A stretch of 64,000 nucleotides of DNA, taken from the NCBI RefSeq assembly GCF_040869045.1, contig NC_090321.1, positions 76,975,183 to 77,039,182 of the forward strand, given 5' to 3'. The stretch comes from Eurosta solidaginis. Lineage: Eukaryota > Arthropoda > Insecta > Diptera > Tephritidae. A program made the position numbers and the translations under genes. Shown in pieces: positions 44,800-54,790 of the stretch (position 1 is the stretch's first letter; each line of letters starts with the position of its first letter). Below the pieces are notes generated by a model. The model was not told the DNA's origin, searched no databases, and saw only the letters and a program-made list of their open reading frames with translations.

Positions 44800-45331
44800 T
44801 GTAACAAATGTATGGAAATTCCCTTTATTCCAAACCTTCTGCTAACGTTCGAATCGTTGAATAAATAACTCCAATATTCAATAATGCAAATTGGTCTTTA
44901 TTAGACTACTTTGAATGTTCTTCACAATAACTCTTACTTCACAACTAATTGCGTGTTTAAATCAAACTACTTACTGACTACTCAGCTTGTACTGCTTTTA
45001 TACTCTCTGTTACCTTGTTCGCATATTTCTCCAAATGTCTAGACGTTTCTCCTTCTAGAATCTACTACTTGGTTACCAACTATATGCATGTGTATTTGTA
45101 GTTTATAGCCTCTCGTATAGCCATATGCGTGTGTATACGTGAGTACTACTTCGGCTAATGATTACATGTGTTTGCGAGTATCTCTTCGTTGCCTTGAATG
45201 TACATATGTGTGTAAATGATGATTGATTTATTTACGTACCAAGAGTGGCCGCTTGCTTTATTGTTGTTGTACCTTTATTTAATAACCGCTTAGTGATGTA
45301 GTATCACTTAGTGATACTAATATTCGTCACG
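44800..45331 (-). mobile_element. Solo LTR, subfamily B, inverted
   Basis: On the plus strand from TGTAACAAATG to TAATATTCGTCACG, flanked by ATAT on both sides (ending 44799, starting 45332). Shared order of CTGCTAACGTTCGAATC, AATAAATAACTCCAATATTC, TTTATACTCTCTGTTACC (inverted TATA region) and CCATATGCGTGTGTATAC. No internal region attached. Confidence 0.88.
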
Positions 45332-46042
45332 ATATCATTTGTGCTGTGATTAAGTAGCACTAGATTTCACAGTAGATCGTGCACTATTTACTGCAAGGTG
45401 CCCCATTTGTAGCAGTTTGCTAGAACATCTGGCAATACATATCAGCACAAACCACGGTTTCATAAAAAAACCAAAATTGTGTATATAGGAAACAATAATT
45501 GTAATAAAAATCACTCGAGCTAACACTTAGAGATCAATAAAAAATATCACTGTGCACATCACCTTCCCATTCAACAAGTAAATTCGTTAGTTGTTGGTAA
45601 ATGTTAACTGTGCCAAGTTGTGTTTGTGCTATCTGATATCTGAATGTGTGCGTGTTGCTTTTTTCTCAGCTATGCGTAAAAGTGAACTTGTCAATGCTTC
45701 TTTTAATTTAATTTATTTTTTGCGTTTAGTGAGTAGGCTTTTTTACTTTACTGGGCGACGTTTTCTCGCATGGAACGTGATTTTATCGCGCATTATTTTG
45801 ATTTGTTGCGAGTGAAAATGGAAAGTGGTCTTTCACCAACAGTCAGTTATCTCTTCCATTCCTTGCTCACGGCTGTATTATTTTCTACGCAATTAGTGAT
45901 GACCGCAATAAATCTGGACCCGCAAGATTATCGGTACACATTTGAAAATGTTCACGAGGAACGATGCAACCTCGGTAGATAAGATCTTTTGCGACAATCG
46001 CGATAAAATCTGCAAATTTAACTGTTAAAAGAGGTGTGAAGT
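45332..46042. other. No recognisable gene
   Basis: Short open frames at 45591-45815 and 45770-45982 are not recognisable and have no supporting context. Confidence 0.45.
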
Positions 46043-46045
46043 TAA

Positions 46046-46436
46046 AGGGCCAATTAATGGTGAGTTATCCATAACCAGATAAAACAGCTGATCGAATCAA
46101 CCTTATGGAAATCAATGTAATCGATTAGTGCTGCCATACCACAACGCTAACGCCATACCCGTACCATAGCCAATCAATTGGTTTTTGGTTTCTCGCCATA
46201 TCCATAACCTAAAAATATTTGAGTTGGTGAATTTAATAACTTTTTGTAGATTTTATTCATTGTTTTGGATACGTCATGACTAAGAGACTTATTTTTTGTG
46301 GAATATGTTTGTAATTTTTTGCGTTTTTTATTTTTATTTTCACGATTTTTAGGTTAATCGATCACATTGTAGATGGTAATGGATATGGGTATGGTAACGA
46401 CTATGGCGTTAGGGTTAAGGAAGTTTAGTTGGCCCT
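46046..46436. mobile_element. 391-bp TIR element (MITE), TAA target duplication
   Basis: The ends are AGGGCCAATTAA and, inverted, AGGGCCAACTAA, flanked by TAA (46043-46045 and 46437-46439). A second inner inverted pair (AACGCTAACGCCATA near 46142 and TATGGCGTTAGGGTT near 46402) makes it foldable. No coding capacity. The TWA target and GGCC-type end fit PIF/Harbinger-type MITEs, by inference. Confidence 0.7.
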
Positions 46437-46642
46437 TAAAACTTAAACATGAGTGCAAATTATTGAAGAACGCCCTACCATCTCAGCATCAATTCAATAT
46501 ATTTTTAGCTGGATAGTGAGAAACTGACAGGCGAGATATGTGAAACATACATGTTTAAAGTTTAAGCTTAACCCCCCATTGCGAGTGTAGATAGTTGACC
46601 GCTGAGCGATAATCGATTATCTTTATAGTGGATACAAAATAT

Positions 46643-47201
46643 TGTTACGAATATTAGCAAAACTAAGGGGTGCTGCCATGTCTAAGCCGATGCTAAACAG
46701 TGATATCATGCACATCCATAGATCAATCATGTATCTACATAAACGAATCAATAATTGCGTCTACACATATGTACGTATACGAGCAGCGGAGAAGCAATGC
46801 ACAAACACATGCATATATCTTATCTGAATTGCTCACAAGAGAGGACAATAATTTGTGCAAGTATTACTCAAATGAGAAGTTATAACCGTAGTTGTGGCTA
46901 GCGATTTTGTAGCTGAAACTAACTAGTAAGTTCTGGAATGGAAAAGCCTGGAAGTATGCAATGAGAAATCAAAAAGTATAAAAGGCCCGACAGTAGAGGC
47001 GAAGAGGAGTTTTCATTTGAGCTATCAATCAGTTTGGTTATTAAGCAAGCTATTCGTTGCAAAGTATAAGTGTTATTGTGAAGTACTTTAATAAAGGCAA
47101 TTTTTCCATTATTCAATTTTGGAGTTATTTATTCAACAGTTTAGCGATACGAACGTTGGCAGAAAATTGCAAATAAGGGGAATTGCAGTAAATTCGTTAA
47201 A
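46643..47201 (+). repeat. 5' LTR of the SAP-Gag element
   Basis: Starts TGTTACGAATATTAGC and ends ATTCGTTAAA (ancestral ATTCGTTACA). It holds a TATA box GTATAAAAGG at 46976-46985 and AATAAA at 47090-47095. It differs from the 3' LTR at about 14 positions plus one small indel, including ATC-ATG versus ATCTTTATG near 46730. Confidence 0.92.
46976..46985 (+). promoter_or_regulatory. TATA box of 5' LTR promoter
   Basis: GTATAAAAGG sits about 220 bp before the LTR end, ahead of the conserved ATCAATCAGTTTGGTTATTAAG stretch, and is conserved in the other LTR copies. Placement as the core promoter is inferred from position. Confidence 0.6.
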
Positions 47202-47203
47202 AT

Positions 47204-47218
47204 TGGTGTCAGAAGAGG
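47204..47218 (+). promoter_or_regulatory. Primer-binding site
   Basis: TGGTGTCAGAAGAGG lies two bases after the 5' LTR, the expected place for tRNA priming of minus-strand DNA. The TGG start pairs with a tRNA CCA end. The inverted copy has the same site at about 59981-59989. I cannot name the tRNA with certainty. Confidence 0.75.
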
Positions 47219-47252
47219 AATTGTTGAATAAATTCCAGAGGACAACAAGGAC

Positions 47253-48486
47253 ATGGCAAAGTTCAGTGAATTGAAGATCCAGCAACTGAAGAAGGAGTTG
47301 GAGAGCCGTGGATTGAATACAACCGGCAATAAACTCGAACTTCAGGCAAGACTACGAGAGGCAATGGAAGCAGAAGGAATTAACGTGGAAGAGTATGTCT
47401 TTCATCTTGATGGCGACGAGACAACAACAAAAATTGAGGAGAAAAGCGACAAACGTCGACAGTAACATCCAAGATGGAAAAACAACTAGAATCACAGGAG
47501 ACACGTATAACATCGAAGATTGAAGCACAAGAAACGCGCATTTTGGAAATGTCGTCACAAATATCAACCGATATGGCATCCCAACTGGAATCGCAGGAAA
47601 CCCGTATAACATCGCAATTGGAAAAACAGAAGACATATATGGCATCCCAACTGGAAGAGCAGAAGACATATATGGCATCCCAACTGGAATCACAGGAAGC
47701 ACGTATTTCAGAAATGACGTCGCAAATGTCATCTCAACTGGAAGACCAAATGATATATATGGCATCTCGATTGGAAGCGCAAGAGACACAGGTATCATCA
47801 AAACTGGAAGCGCAGGATGCAAAAATGGCTCAATTTCAGGCAGAAGTAGATGATTTAAAAGGTCGTATGGAGCAGTTACAACTAAATCGGCCAGCTGTTT
47901 CAGCAAGCAATCCAAAGGTAAAAACACCATCCTTTGACGGTTCTGTTCCCTTCCAGGTCTTTACGCTACAGTTTGAGAAGACCGCGGCAGTGAACGACTG
48001 GAATGCTGAAGATAAAGTTGCTGCAATCTTCGTAGCATTGAAAGGACCAGCTGCCGAAATCTTACAGACTATTCCACAGTACGAACGAAACAGCTATGAA
48101 GCATTGATAGCCGCTATCGAGAGACGTTATGGAAGCGAGCATAGAAAACAGATATTCCAAATTGAGTTGCAAAACCGCCACCAAAGAGCGAATGAGACTT
48201 TGCAGGAGTTTGCCTCGGATGTTGAAAGGTTGGCACATTTGGCAAATGCGGACGCACCCGTGGAGTACACCGAGAGGGTAAAAATCCAGAGCTGTATAAA
48301 TGGCATACGGGACGTAGAAACAAGCGAGCGACATATTCAAACCCAAAATCCACATTCGCAGAAACGGTATCCTATGCACTGACTCAAGAAACAGCGTCGC
48401 TTTTGAGTAAGCCCGCATACAAAGCTCATCGCGTGGAAGTGGAAAGGCCAGACTGGGTAGACGCAATATTGGAGGTGCTGAAATGA
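47253..48486 (+). pseudogene. Gag: SAP domain, hendecad coiled coil, Gag core
   Basis: The first frame (47253-47465) begins MAKFSELKIQQLKKELESRG and GNKLELQARLREAM, a SAP-type DNA-binding helix-extension-helix. A deletion and shift relative to the copy at 59618 ends it early at 47465. The second frame (47474-48382) opens with 11-residue repeats (ITSQLEKQKTY, MASQLEEQKTY, MASQLESQEAR, then MASRLEAQETQ and VSSKLEAQDAK): a long coiled coil. Then comes a retrotransposon Gag core, from PKVKTPSFDGSVPFQVFTLQ and DKVAAIFVALKGPAAEIL to YEALIAAIERRYGSE and ANETLQEFASDVERLAHL. A frameshift near 48340 separates the remaining Gag residues up to 48486. Confidence 0.88.
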
Positions 48487-48510
48487 TCGCAAAAGCGGAG
48501 TGGAAGAGTT

Positions 48511-49285
48511 ATGAAATGCTTCAAATGCGGAAAGCCCGGTCACATTGCACGTCATTGCGATCTTGGTCCTAATAGTTCCAACAATGTGGGTGGCCGTAAA
48601 CGCAAAGCTGGAGGAGATGAGCAAGAGCGTGACAGTTGTAAAGAACGAAAACTTGCCCCAGCTATTGAATGCCCTGTGATATCTGTGTCGCAAATTGGTA
48701 GAAAATCGAGCAGTCTTACCGTCAGAGGGAATGTGGATGGCAAAGAACGTATACTGACTGTAGATACGGGCGCATCTCATTCTTTGATCCGATCTGACTT
48801 GGTGAACAGGAGAGTAAAACCGTTACCTGGAGCAAGGTTGCGTACGGTCACTAGCGAGTATAACCAAGTTCAGGGAGAAGTGATATGTGAAGTCTTGATT
48901 GGAAAGGTCCACGGTTCTACACAAATTCGTTGTGGCGGAAATCGTTGATGGAGTCATATTGGGAGTAGACTTCTTGGTTGACCATGACATCAAGATCGAT
49001 ATGCAGAGAAGGGTGATGCGTTATGAGAACCAAGATATACCACTTAACTTCAAGTTGGAGAAAGGGTTCAGTAGTAATCGAGTAATGGTGGAGAAGACTC
49101 GACAAAGGCCACGAAAGTCAAAAGAAAAGGTTGATGGATCGAATGGGCCAAATAAAGCGAAATTAAAAGTACCTGCGAGAAAAATCCGGCATCGACAAAT
49201 CCTAATGGACGCACTAAAACGACTGAAAGAATTTTTCAGAAAGAATGCAAGGGTGGTTTCAAGCCAGCGCGCACTACTGTTATGA
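48511..49285 (+). pseudogene. Zinc knuckle and aspartic protease of the SAP-Gag element
   Basis: CFKCGKPGHIARHC is a CCHC nucleocapsid knuckle. About 70 residues later LTVDTGASHSLIRSDLV is the aspartic protease active site (DTG). A single frameshift near 48915 moves the rest into the frame at 48899-49285: HKFVVAEIVDGVILGVDFLV with the ILG motif of retroviral-type proteases. The frame then drifts into a linker where pol has been deleted (about 49190). The knuckle binds element RNA and the protease would process Gag-Pol, but this copy cannot make an intact protease. Confidence 0.9.
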
Positions 49286-49580
49286 AACGCAAACTCTGCG
49301 AAGAAGTTCATTGGCCAAACAACAGAGTGCGAGGGAACGATCAAGAATAATGAGTAGTAAGATGAAACGCAGGTACAATGAGAACAAAAATTCGGAAGGT
49401 TTCTTGGAGGGAGATTTGGTAGTGTTAAACAACCCTCACCGGCGGAAAGGTGTTCCAGCCAAATTTCGGTGCAGTTGGGAAGGCCCGTACAAGGTTGTGA
49501 AGAAGATCAGTGATACATCTACCGCATACAAAGCATTGGGAAACCACGGAGTAGAAGAGTGGTACATTTGGAGATGCTAG
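49245..49580 (+). pseudogene. Integrase C-terminal end of the SAP-Gag element
   Basis: SRIMSSKMKRRYNENKNSEG, FLEGDLVVLNNPHRRKG and KFRCSWEGPYKVVKKISD match the end of Ty3/gypsy integrases (the GPF/Y-like module, here WEGPYKV), which helps bind DNA. The catalytic core and zinc-binding end are gone. It stops at about 49580, 58 bp before the 3' LTR. Its presence next to protease remnants shows that one deletion removed RT, RNase H and the integrase core. Confidence 0.85.
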
Positions 49581-49638
49581 CGACGTTTAGATCGGGAGAT
49601 TTGTCTGATCGGGACGATCAGACTTAGGTGGAGGGCAG

Positions 49639-50200
49639 TGTTAAGAATATTAGCAAAACTAAGGAGTGCTGCCATGTCTAAGCCGATGCTAAACAGTGAT
49701 ATCATGCACATCCATAGATCAATCTTTATGTATCTACATAAACGAATCAATAATTGCGTCTACACATATGTACGTATACGAGCAGCGGAGAAGCAATGCA
49801 CAAACACATGCATATATTTTATCTGAATTGCTCACAAGAGAGGGAAATAATTTGTGCAAGTATTACTCAAATGAGAAGTTATAAACGTAGTTGTGGCTAG
49901 CGATTTTGTAGCTGAAACTAACTAGTAAGTTCTGGAATGGAAAAGCCTGGAGGTATGCAATGAGAAATCAAAAAGTATAAAAGGCGCAACAGTAGAGGCG
50001 AAGAGGAGTTTTCATTTGAGCTATCAATCAGTTTGGTTATTAAGCAAGCTATTCGTTGCAAAGTATAAGTGTTATTGCGAAGTACTTTAATAAAGGTAAT
50101 TTTTCCATTATTCAATATTGGAGTTATTTATTCAACAGTTTAGCGATACGAACGTTGGCAGAAAATTGCAAATAAGGGGAATGGCAGTAAATTCGTTACA
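49639..50200 (+). repeat. 3' LTR of the SAP-Gag element
   Basis: Starts TGTTAAGAATATTAGC and ends AAATTCGTTACA. A purine-rich GAGGGCAG precedes it. TATA box at 49975-49984. Followed by ATAT. Confidence 0.92.
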
Positions 50201-50639
50201 ATATGTTACATAGAACGAAAAAAAGTTTCGAAACCTTTTTCCTATAAGCTAACTGTTATAATAGTCCAAAGACGATTAATTTGTACAATAACGTAATTAA
50301 ATGGAGAAGACTTGATCGACAAATAGTTGATTCTGTTCCAAACGACAATCGGAATTGGGGCGTAAATCTGAAGCTTTTTGACCAAACCAGATTTGGTTTA
50401 AAGTTTAGATTATAACAGTTTTTGTGAAATAAAGGCGCAGACTTTGGTTTCAGTTTTAAACCAGAAAAATATTCACTTACATTTAATAAAAGAGAAAATT
50501 TGTACAGTCCGTCGGCAAGATTTCGATTCGAAGTACTCTGTATCACAGTTGCTCGCTGCATCCACTGAGCTATCACATCTGTATAACAAAATACATTCAT
50601 ACCAATTGTTAATATTGTGCACGCTGATTTTTTTATTTC
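50201..50639. other. No recognisable gene
   Basis: Anonymous AT-rich sequence. Open frames here are short and unrecognised. Confidence 0.4.
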
Positions 50640-50969
50640 CGATGAAAATTTTTTTCAAATTTTTTCTCACTGGGCGTGGCTTCAACCGATTTCGCCCATT
50701 TTCACAGAAAACGGTTATCGTCAAAAAAGCTATTGCCAAATTTCACCAGGATTGGTAAATTTTTGTTCGACTTATGGCATTAACAGTATTCTAGACAAAT
50801 TAAATTAAAAAGGGCGAAGCCACGCCCATTTTTAAGTTTTCTTTTATTTTTGTATTTTATTGCACCATATCATTCCTGGAGTGGAATGTTGACATAATCT
50901 ACTTATATACTGTAAAGATATTACATTTTTTGTTAAAATTTGAATTCAAAATTTTTTTAAGTGGGCGTG

Positions 50970-51829
50970 TTATTTTTGTTGTTGTTGTAGCGATAAGGTT
51001 GATCCCCGAAGGCTTTGGGGAGTGTTATCGATGTGATGGTCCTTTGCCGGATACACTCCGGTACCACAGCACCATTAAGGTGCTAGCCCGACTATCTCCG
51101 GTACGATGTATGTGGTCACATTAAACCTTCAGGCCCTCCCCTCCCTCCCCACCCCCAAGTTCCATGAGGAGCTTGGGGTCGCCAGAGCCTTGTCTGTTAA
51201 GCGGCCAATACACGACACGAACATTTCCGCGAACATTCCGCAATCTTTTTCGCAGCTTTGGCCATACACCATACGAACTTTTGGCCGAACATTAGTTCTC
51301 TTTCAGACAGCGATGAATACGGACAACAATTGTGCTGCAGCAATATTGCTCGCTGTGGCAATTAAGCGAGAGAAGATTCAATAAATTCACTCAGAAATTT
51401 TTTATTGTCCATTTTACTTTTCCGCGCACGTCTGTTCCGTTCAGAAATTACTACGATTATGAGCTATTTCGCCATCACGCACGAACAGTTCGCGCAAATG
51501 TTCGCCAAAAATTAAAATATTTTGATTTTTGGCGAACATTTGCGCGAACTGGCAAGCACCACCATACACGACAGAAAAGGTCGCAGAAACATGACATAAC
51601 GGGAATGTTCGCGGAAATGTTCGTGTCGTGTATTTGGCGCTTTAGTGAAACAGGATTCGCCGCGGATAGGTGAGGTTGACAATTGGGTTTGGAGAAGCTA
51701 TATATTGCGCTGGCAACCTGAAAGGTTGCGCTACACAGCCCCTTGAATCTGGTATTTTAGTCGCCTCTTACGACAGGCATACCTACCGCGGGTATATTCT
51801 GACTCCCTAACCCGCTGGGGGTGTTCGCC
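50970..51829 (+). repeat. Dispersed repeat V, copy 2, with nested TIR element
   Basis: Starts TTTTTGTTGTTGTTGTAGCG, with CCCCGAAGGCTTTGGGGAGT and GTTATCGATGTGATGG shared with 34068-34288. It ends near CGCCTCTTACGACAGGCATA and CTACCGCGGGTATATTCTGA, a segment I associate with 3' ends of fly LINEs. A 442-bp TIR element sits inside. Confidence 0.72.
51200..51641. mobile_element. 442-bp TIR element with internal perfect hairpin
   Basis: TIRs of about 39 bp with two mismatches start AGCGGCCAATACACGACACG and AGCGCCAAATACACGACACG. They are flanked by TTA on both sides (51197-51199 and 51642-51644). Inside, a perfect 27-bp inverted repeat (51486-51512 and 51525-51551, CAGTTCGCGCAAATGTTCGC core) closes a 12-base loop. 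No transposase. The TWA target suggests PIF/Harbinger. Confidence 0.85.
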
Positions 51830-52565
51830 ACTCGATATAGCTAATTATTATTAAGAACACATATAGTAATAGGAGTAACTTTCCTGCCAAATTTTATCAT
51901 GATATCTTCAACGACTGCCAAATTACAGATTGCAAAACTCTTAAATTACCTTCTTTTAAAAGTGGGCGGTGCCACGCCCATTGCCCAAAATTTTACTAAT
52001 TTTCTATTCTGCGTCATAAGGTCAACCCACCTACCAAGTTTCATCGCTATATCCGTCTTTGGTAATGAATTATTGCACTTTTTCGGTTTTTCGAAATTTT
52101 CGATATCGAAAAAGTGGGCGTGGTTATAGTTTGATTTGGTTCATTTTAAATAGCGATCTGAGATGAGTGTCCAAGAACCTACATACCAAATTTCAGTAAG
52201 ATACCTCAAAATTTACTCAAGTTATCGTGTTTACGGGCGGACGGACGGACATTGCTAAATGAATTTCTTTTTTCGCCCAGATCATTTTGATATATAGAAA
52301 TCTATATCTATCTCTATTAGTTTATGCCGTTACGGGGTACCGTTATGCGAACAAAATTAATATACTCTGTGAGCTCTGCTCAGCTGAGTATAAAAAAGGG
52401 ACCAGACAATTCTGGGTAATATAAATATGTATGTACTGTGTGCTCAAGTTTAAGTAGTGTCATAGCGTAATGCACATAGAACGAAATTTTCGTTTGAATA
52501 ATTTTAAGGTATGAAAAGCTCACCACTTAGTAACGAGAAAGTAAGGAATATCGATTGCCTTAAGT

Positions 52566-52980
52566 TAAGTTAGGTTGAACTGGCCGGTCCGTCAGGAACT
52601 TAAACAACCAAACATTTGTTATAAATTAACTTCGTCCTCTTAAAAAATACTAGAAGTTTTCAAAGGCCCTCCACACTAGCTGCTTCTACACTTACAAGTT
52701 TTATTTCACATGAGTTTTAAAATCTTGCAACTCTACGCTTGGTTTCACATCTATTATGCTTGGTTATTCATGTGCAGCTATTGTCTCCTTTTCCAGTTTA
52801 TCCGCCTCTTCATTACAAGCTATGCTGATATATCGTAAGCTTCTTCCTGGTCCAGTACTTCCAAGTGCTTATTTGCACTCTAATACGATTGCGGTTGTTG
52901 TGCAAGATCAGTTACGCAACTTTAGTTTGCGCAGTTTTGTTCCGGTATCTGTGCTGCTTTGGTTACGACAACCAATTCTG
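52566..52980 (-). mobile_element. Heavily decayed LOA LINE 3' region
   Basis: TTAGGTTGAACTGGCCGGTC equals the 3' end at 18017. Then AACTTCGTCCTCTTAAAAAA, CTCTACGCTTGGTTTCACA, CCGCCTCTTCATTACAAG, TTGCACTCTAATACGATTG and GTGCTGCTTTGGTTACGAC follow the order of 18140-18840 with large losses. No readable frame. Confidence 0.7.
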
Positions 52981-53095
52981 TCTAAAAGACACTGCCAGCT
53001 TATACGATCTTATTACAAAATATACCATAGACCATCCCATATAGCTGTGTACTATGAAATTTGTCTTTAAAATAGGTTATGACTACTAAACATAT

Positions 53096-53855
53096 TGTAA
53101 CGAATTTACTGCAATTCCGCTTATTTGCGACCTTCTGCTAAGTTCGAATCACCAAACTGTTGAATAAATAACTCCAATATTTAATAATGCAAAATAGCCT
53201 TTATTAAACTACTTCACAATAAATAACTCTACTATTGCTCGAAAGATAGCGTGCTTAATCAAAACTAACTCTCGCGCCTCTACCGTTGGTGCTTTTATAC
53301 TCTGTGATTTCCTCGTTGCATCTTACAGGCGCTTCCAGAATTTGCTTATTAAAAAAATAAAATAAATGTAAGGCGCGATAACCTCCGAAGAGATCTAAGG
53401 CCGAGCTTCTCTTCCAATTTGCGTCGTGCTCCTCTTGATTTTCCCTACAAATTGGCCGAACGGGAACCACATGTTTTATGCCGACTCCGAACGGCATCTG
53501 CAAGGCAGATGAGTTTTCACTGAGAGCTTTTCATGACACGGAGCGCTTGCCAAACACTGCCGAGGGGCGACCCCGCTTAGAAAAATTTTCTTCTAATTGA
53601 AAAACCTTATTTCTAAAATTTTGCTGTTGCTTTGCCCGGGTTTCGAACCCAGGGCATACGGTGTGGTAGGCGGAGCACGCTACCATCACACCACGGTGGC
53701 CGCCAACTGGCGACACTTCCACAATTACAATTGCATACTTTTGGGAACATCTCAGATAAGATACATACTGATTGATTTATGGATGTGCATACAAGTCACT
53801 CTTAGCATCGGCTTAGAGATGACAGTACCCCTTAGTGTTGCTGTTATTCGTAACA
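53096..53855 (-). mobile_element. Solo LTR, inverted, carrying a SINE
   Basis: On the plus strand TGTAACGAATTTACTGC to GTTATTCGTAACA, flanked by ATAT on both sides. Without the SINE at 53350-53704 it is about 405 bp, with the usual order (AATAAATAACTCCAATATTT, TTTTATACTCTGTG, GTGCATACAAGTCACTC, CCTTAGTGTTGC). Confidence 0.88.
53350..53704 (-). mobile_element. tRNA-derived SINE, copy 1
   Basis: On the minus strand: a tRNA-like head CACCGTGGTGTGATGGTAGC (A-box region), GCGTGCTCCGCCTACCACAC and the B box GGGTTCGAAACCCGG (about 53637-53651). The body contains GTTTTTCAATTAGAAG, AAGCGGGGTCGCCCCTCGG, CTGCCTTGCAGATGCCGTTC and CAAATTGGAAGAGAAGCTC. The end is TCGCGCCTTACA plus an A/T-rich tail. About 90% like the copy at 60580. 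Non-coding; RNA polymerase III transcription would come from the A and B boxes. Confidence 0.9.
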
Positions 53856-54107
53856 ATATTAAATAAAAGTTGGCTGACGGCGAGTGCCGGCCCAAAGGAG
53901 GTTTCACTGTATATATGAGAGCACACAGTCCCGTTTTTGCCCGAATTTAAATTTCCTTACAGCAACTTTAGAGTAAACAACAAAAAATCAAATTTTGCAG
54001 GTGATTTTCAAGGTGCCACTTCAGGTTTCCAAGGGTCAAAATTCCATAAGAATAATTAAGCCTAATGGCAACTTTTTTTCTTGGAATTTTGCCACTTGGA
54101 CCTATGT
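53856..54107. other. Anonymous spacer
   Basis: No gene recognised. It ends in CCTATGT, the left copy of the target duplication of the next element. Confidence 0.4.
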
Positions 54108-54464
54108 CAAAGAGTATATATTTGTTAAGAGGCGTCACTCGATACTTTTCTTGTTACAAAAGCAAATTACTCGATGTTTTCTCAAGGTAGTCGTTGGTTT
54201 TTTTTGTCAGATGTATTTATAAAAACGCCTTCTATATATTTTCGTGGGGTATTTGTGTTTATTTTATTGATTGTATTAAATTAATTAATTAATTCTCTTT
54301 CCAAAAATTGTAATTATGCAAAGTCACTTCACCGCATAAATATATAGGATGCAGTTAAAGAAAACTAAACAAAACTTCCTTGAGAATCACATTCGACATG
54401 ACAGGGTTGCTTTGGCAACAACAAAAGTATCGAGTGACGCCTCTTAACAAATATATACTCTTTG
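54108..54464. mobile_element. 357-bp palindromic MITE, 7-bp target duplication
   Basis: TIRs start CAAAGAGTATATATTTG and continue through TTAAGAGGCGTCACTCGATA. They are perfect for 42 bp and strongly similar for about 16 more. CCTATGT flanks both ends (54101-54107, 54465-54471). No coding region. A CAAAGA terminus and 7-bp duplication resemble the 1360/Hoppel branch of P-type transposons as I remember it; this is a tentative placement. Confidence 0.88.
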
Positions 54465-54569
54465 CCTATGTGCTGTGAAATTTTTTGTTGTTGATTGCAC
54501 TTCAGTTGCTGCTAGGGTTCGATATACGATCATATTTAAAAAATATACAACTTACTTATATACTTGATT

Positions 54570-54790
54570 GGCGTTTAACCGTTTAAACACTTATGACCGC
54601 CCAACAAGGCGCTCCAGTCGCTTCTTCTCTCTGCCAACTGGCGCCAGTTGGTCACACCAAGGGAGTTTCAATGGTTTTCCACCTGGTCCTTCCAGGGGAG
54701 TGGGGCCGCCTACTTCCTCTACTTCCGTGGGGTTCCGATAAAAATACTTTCCTAGCCGGAGCGTCATCTTTTATTCGCATAACATGGAAA
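54570..54790 (-). pseudogene. RTE-like LINE 3' remnant
   Basis: On the plus strand GACCGCCCAACAAGGCGCTC, CCAGTCGCTTCTTCTCTCTG, GGCGCCAGTTGGTCACACCA, GAGTTTCAATGGTTTTCCAC and GGAGCGTCATCTTTTATTCG form a block I recognise as the 3' region of a common fly LINE, probably the family of 34289. No intact frame. Confidence 0.55.

Larger units (their letters stand above)
46643..50200 (+). mobile_element. Ty3/gypsy-type LTR element with SAP-Gag, pol deleted
   Basis: Two LTRs (46643-47201 and 49639-50200, about 97% alike by eye) enclose a primer-binding site, a gag region, a protease and the C-terminal end of integrase, followed by a purine-rich GGTGGAGGGCAG before the 3' LTR. RT, RNase H and most of integrase are absent. 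The flanks carry ATAT on both sides. It is therefore a defective insertion that would need enzymes from a full relative. An inverted second copy is at 57819-60504. Confidence 0.9.
50640..52393 (-). mobile_element. Helentron/DINE-1-like element, inverted and truncated
   Basis: Reverse complement of 30520-31400: its 5' end lies at 52379-52390 (CTCAGCTGAGTA on the plus strand). GGGCGTGGCTTCAACCGATT, TTTAAGTGGGCGTG and AAGTGGGCGGTGCCACGCCC follow in the expected order. The half with the 130-bp repeats and the 3' hairpin is missing. It is split by repeat V at about 50970-51829. Confidence 0.85.

Noticed and set aside
45591..45982. Two short plus-strand frames as host gene exons
   Set aside because: No recognisable motif, no convincing splice sites or neighbours.
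51332..51673. 113-residue frame
   Set aside because: It spans the inner hairpin and right TIR of a non-autonomous element, so it is a by-product.
53637..53704. A tRNA gene
   Set aside because: A and B boxes are present but the tRNA fold is incomplete, and the same head with the same body recurs at 60580; it is a SINE.
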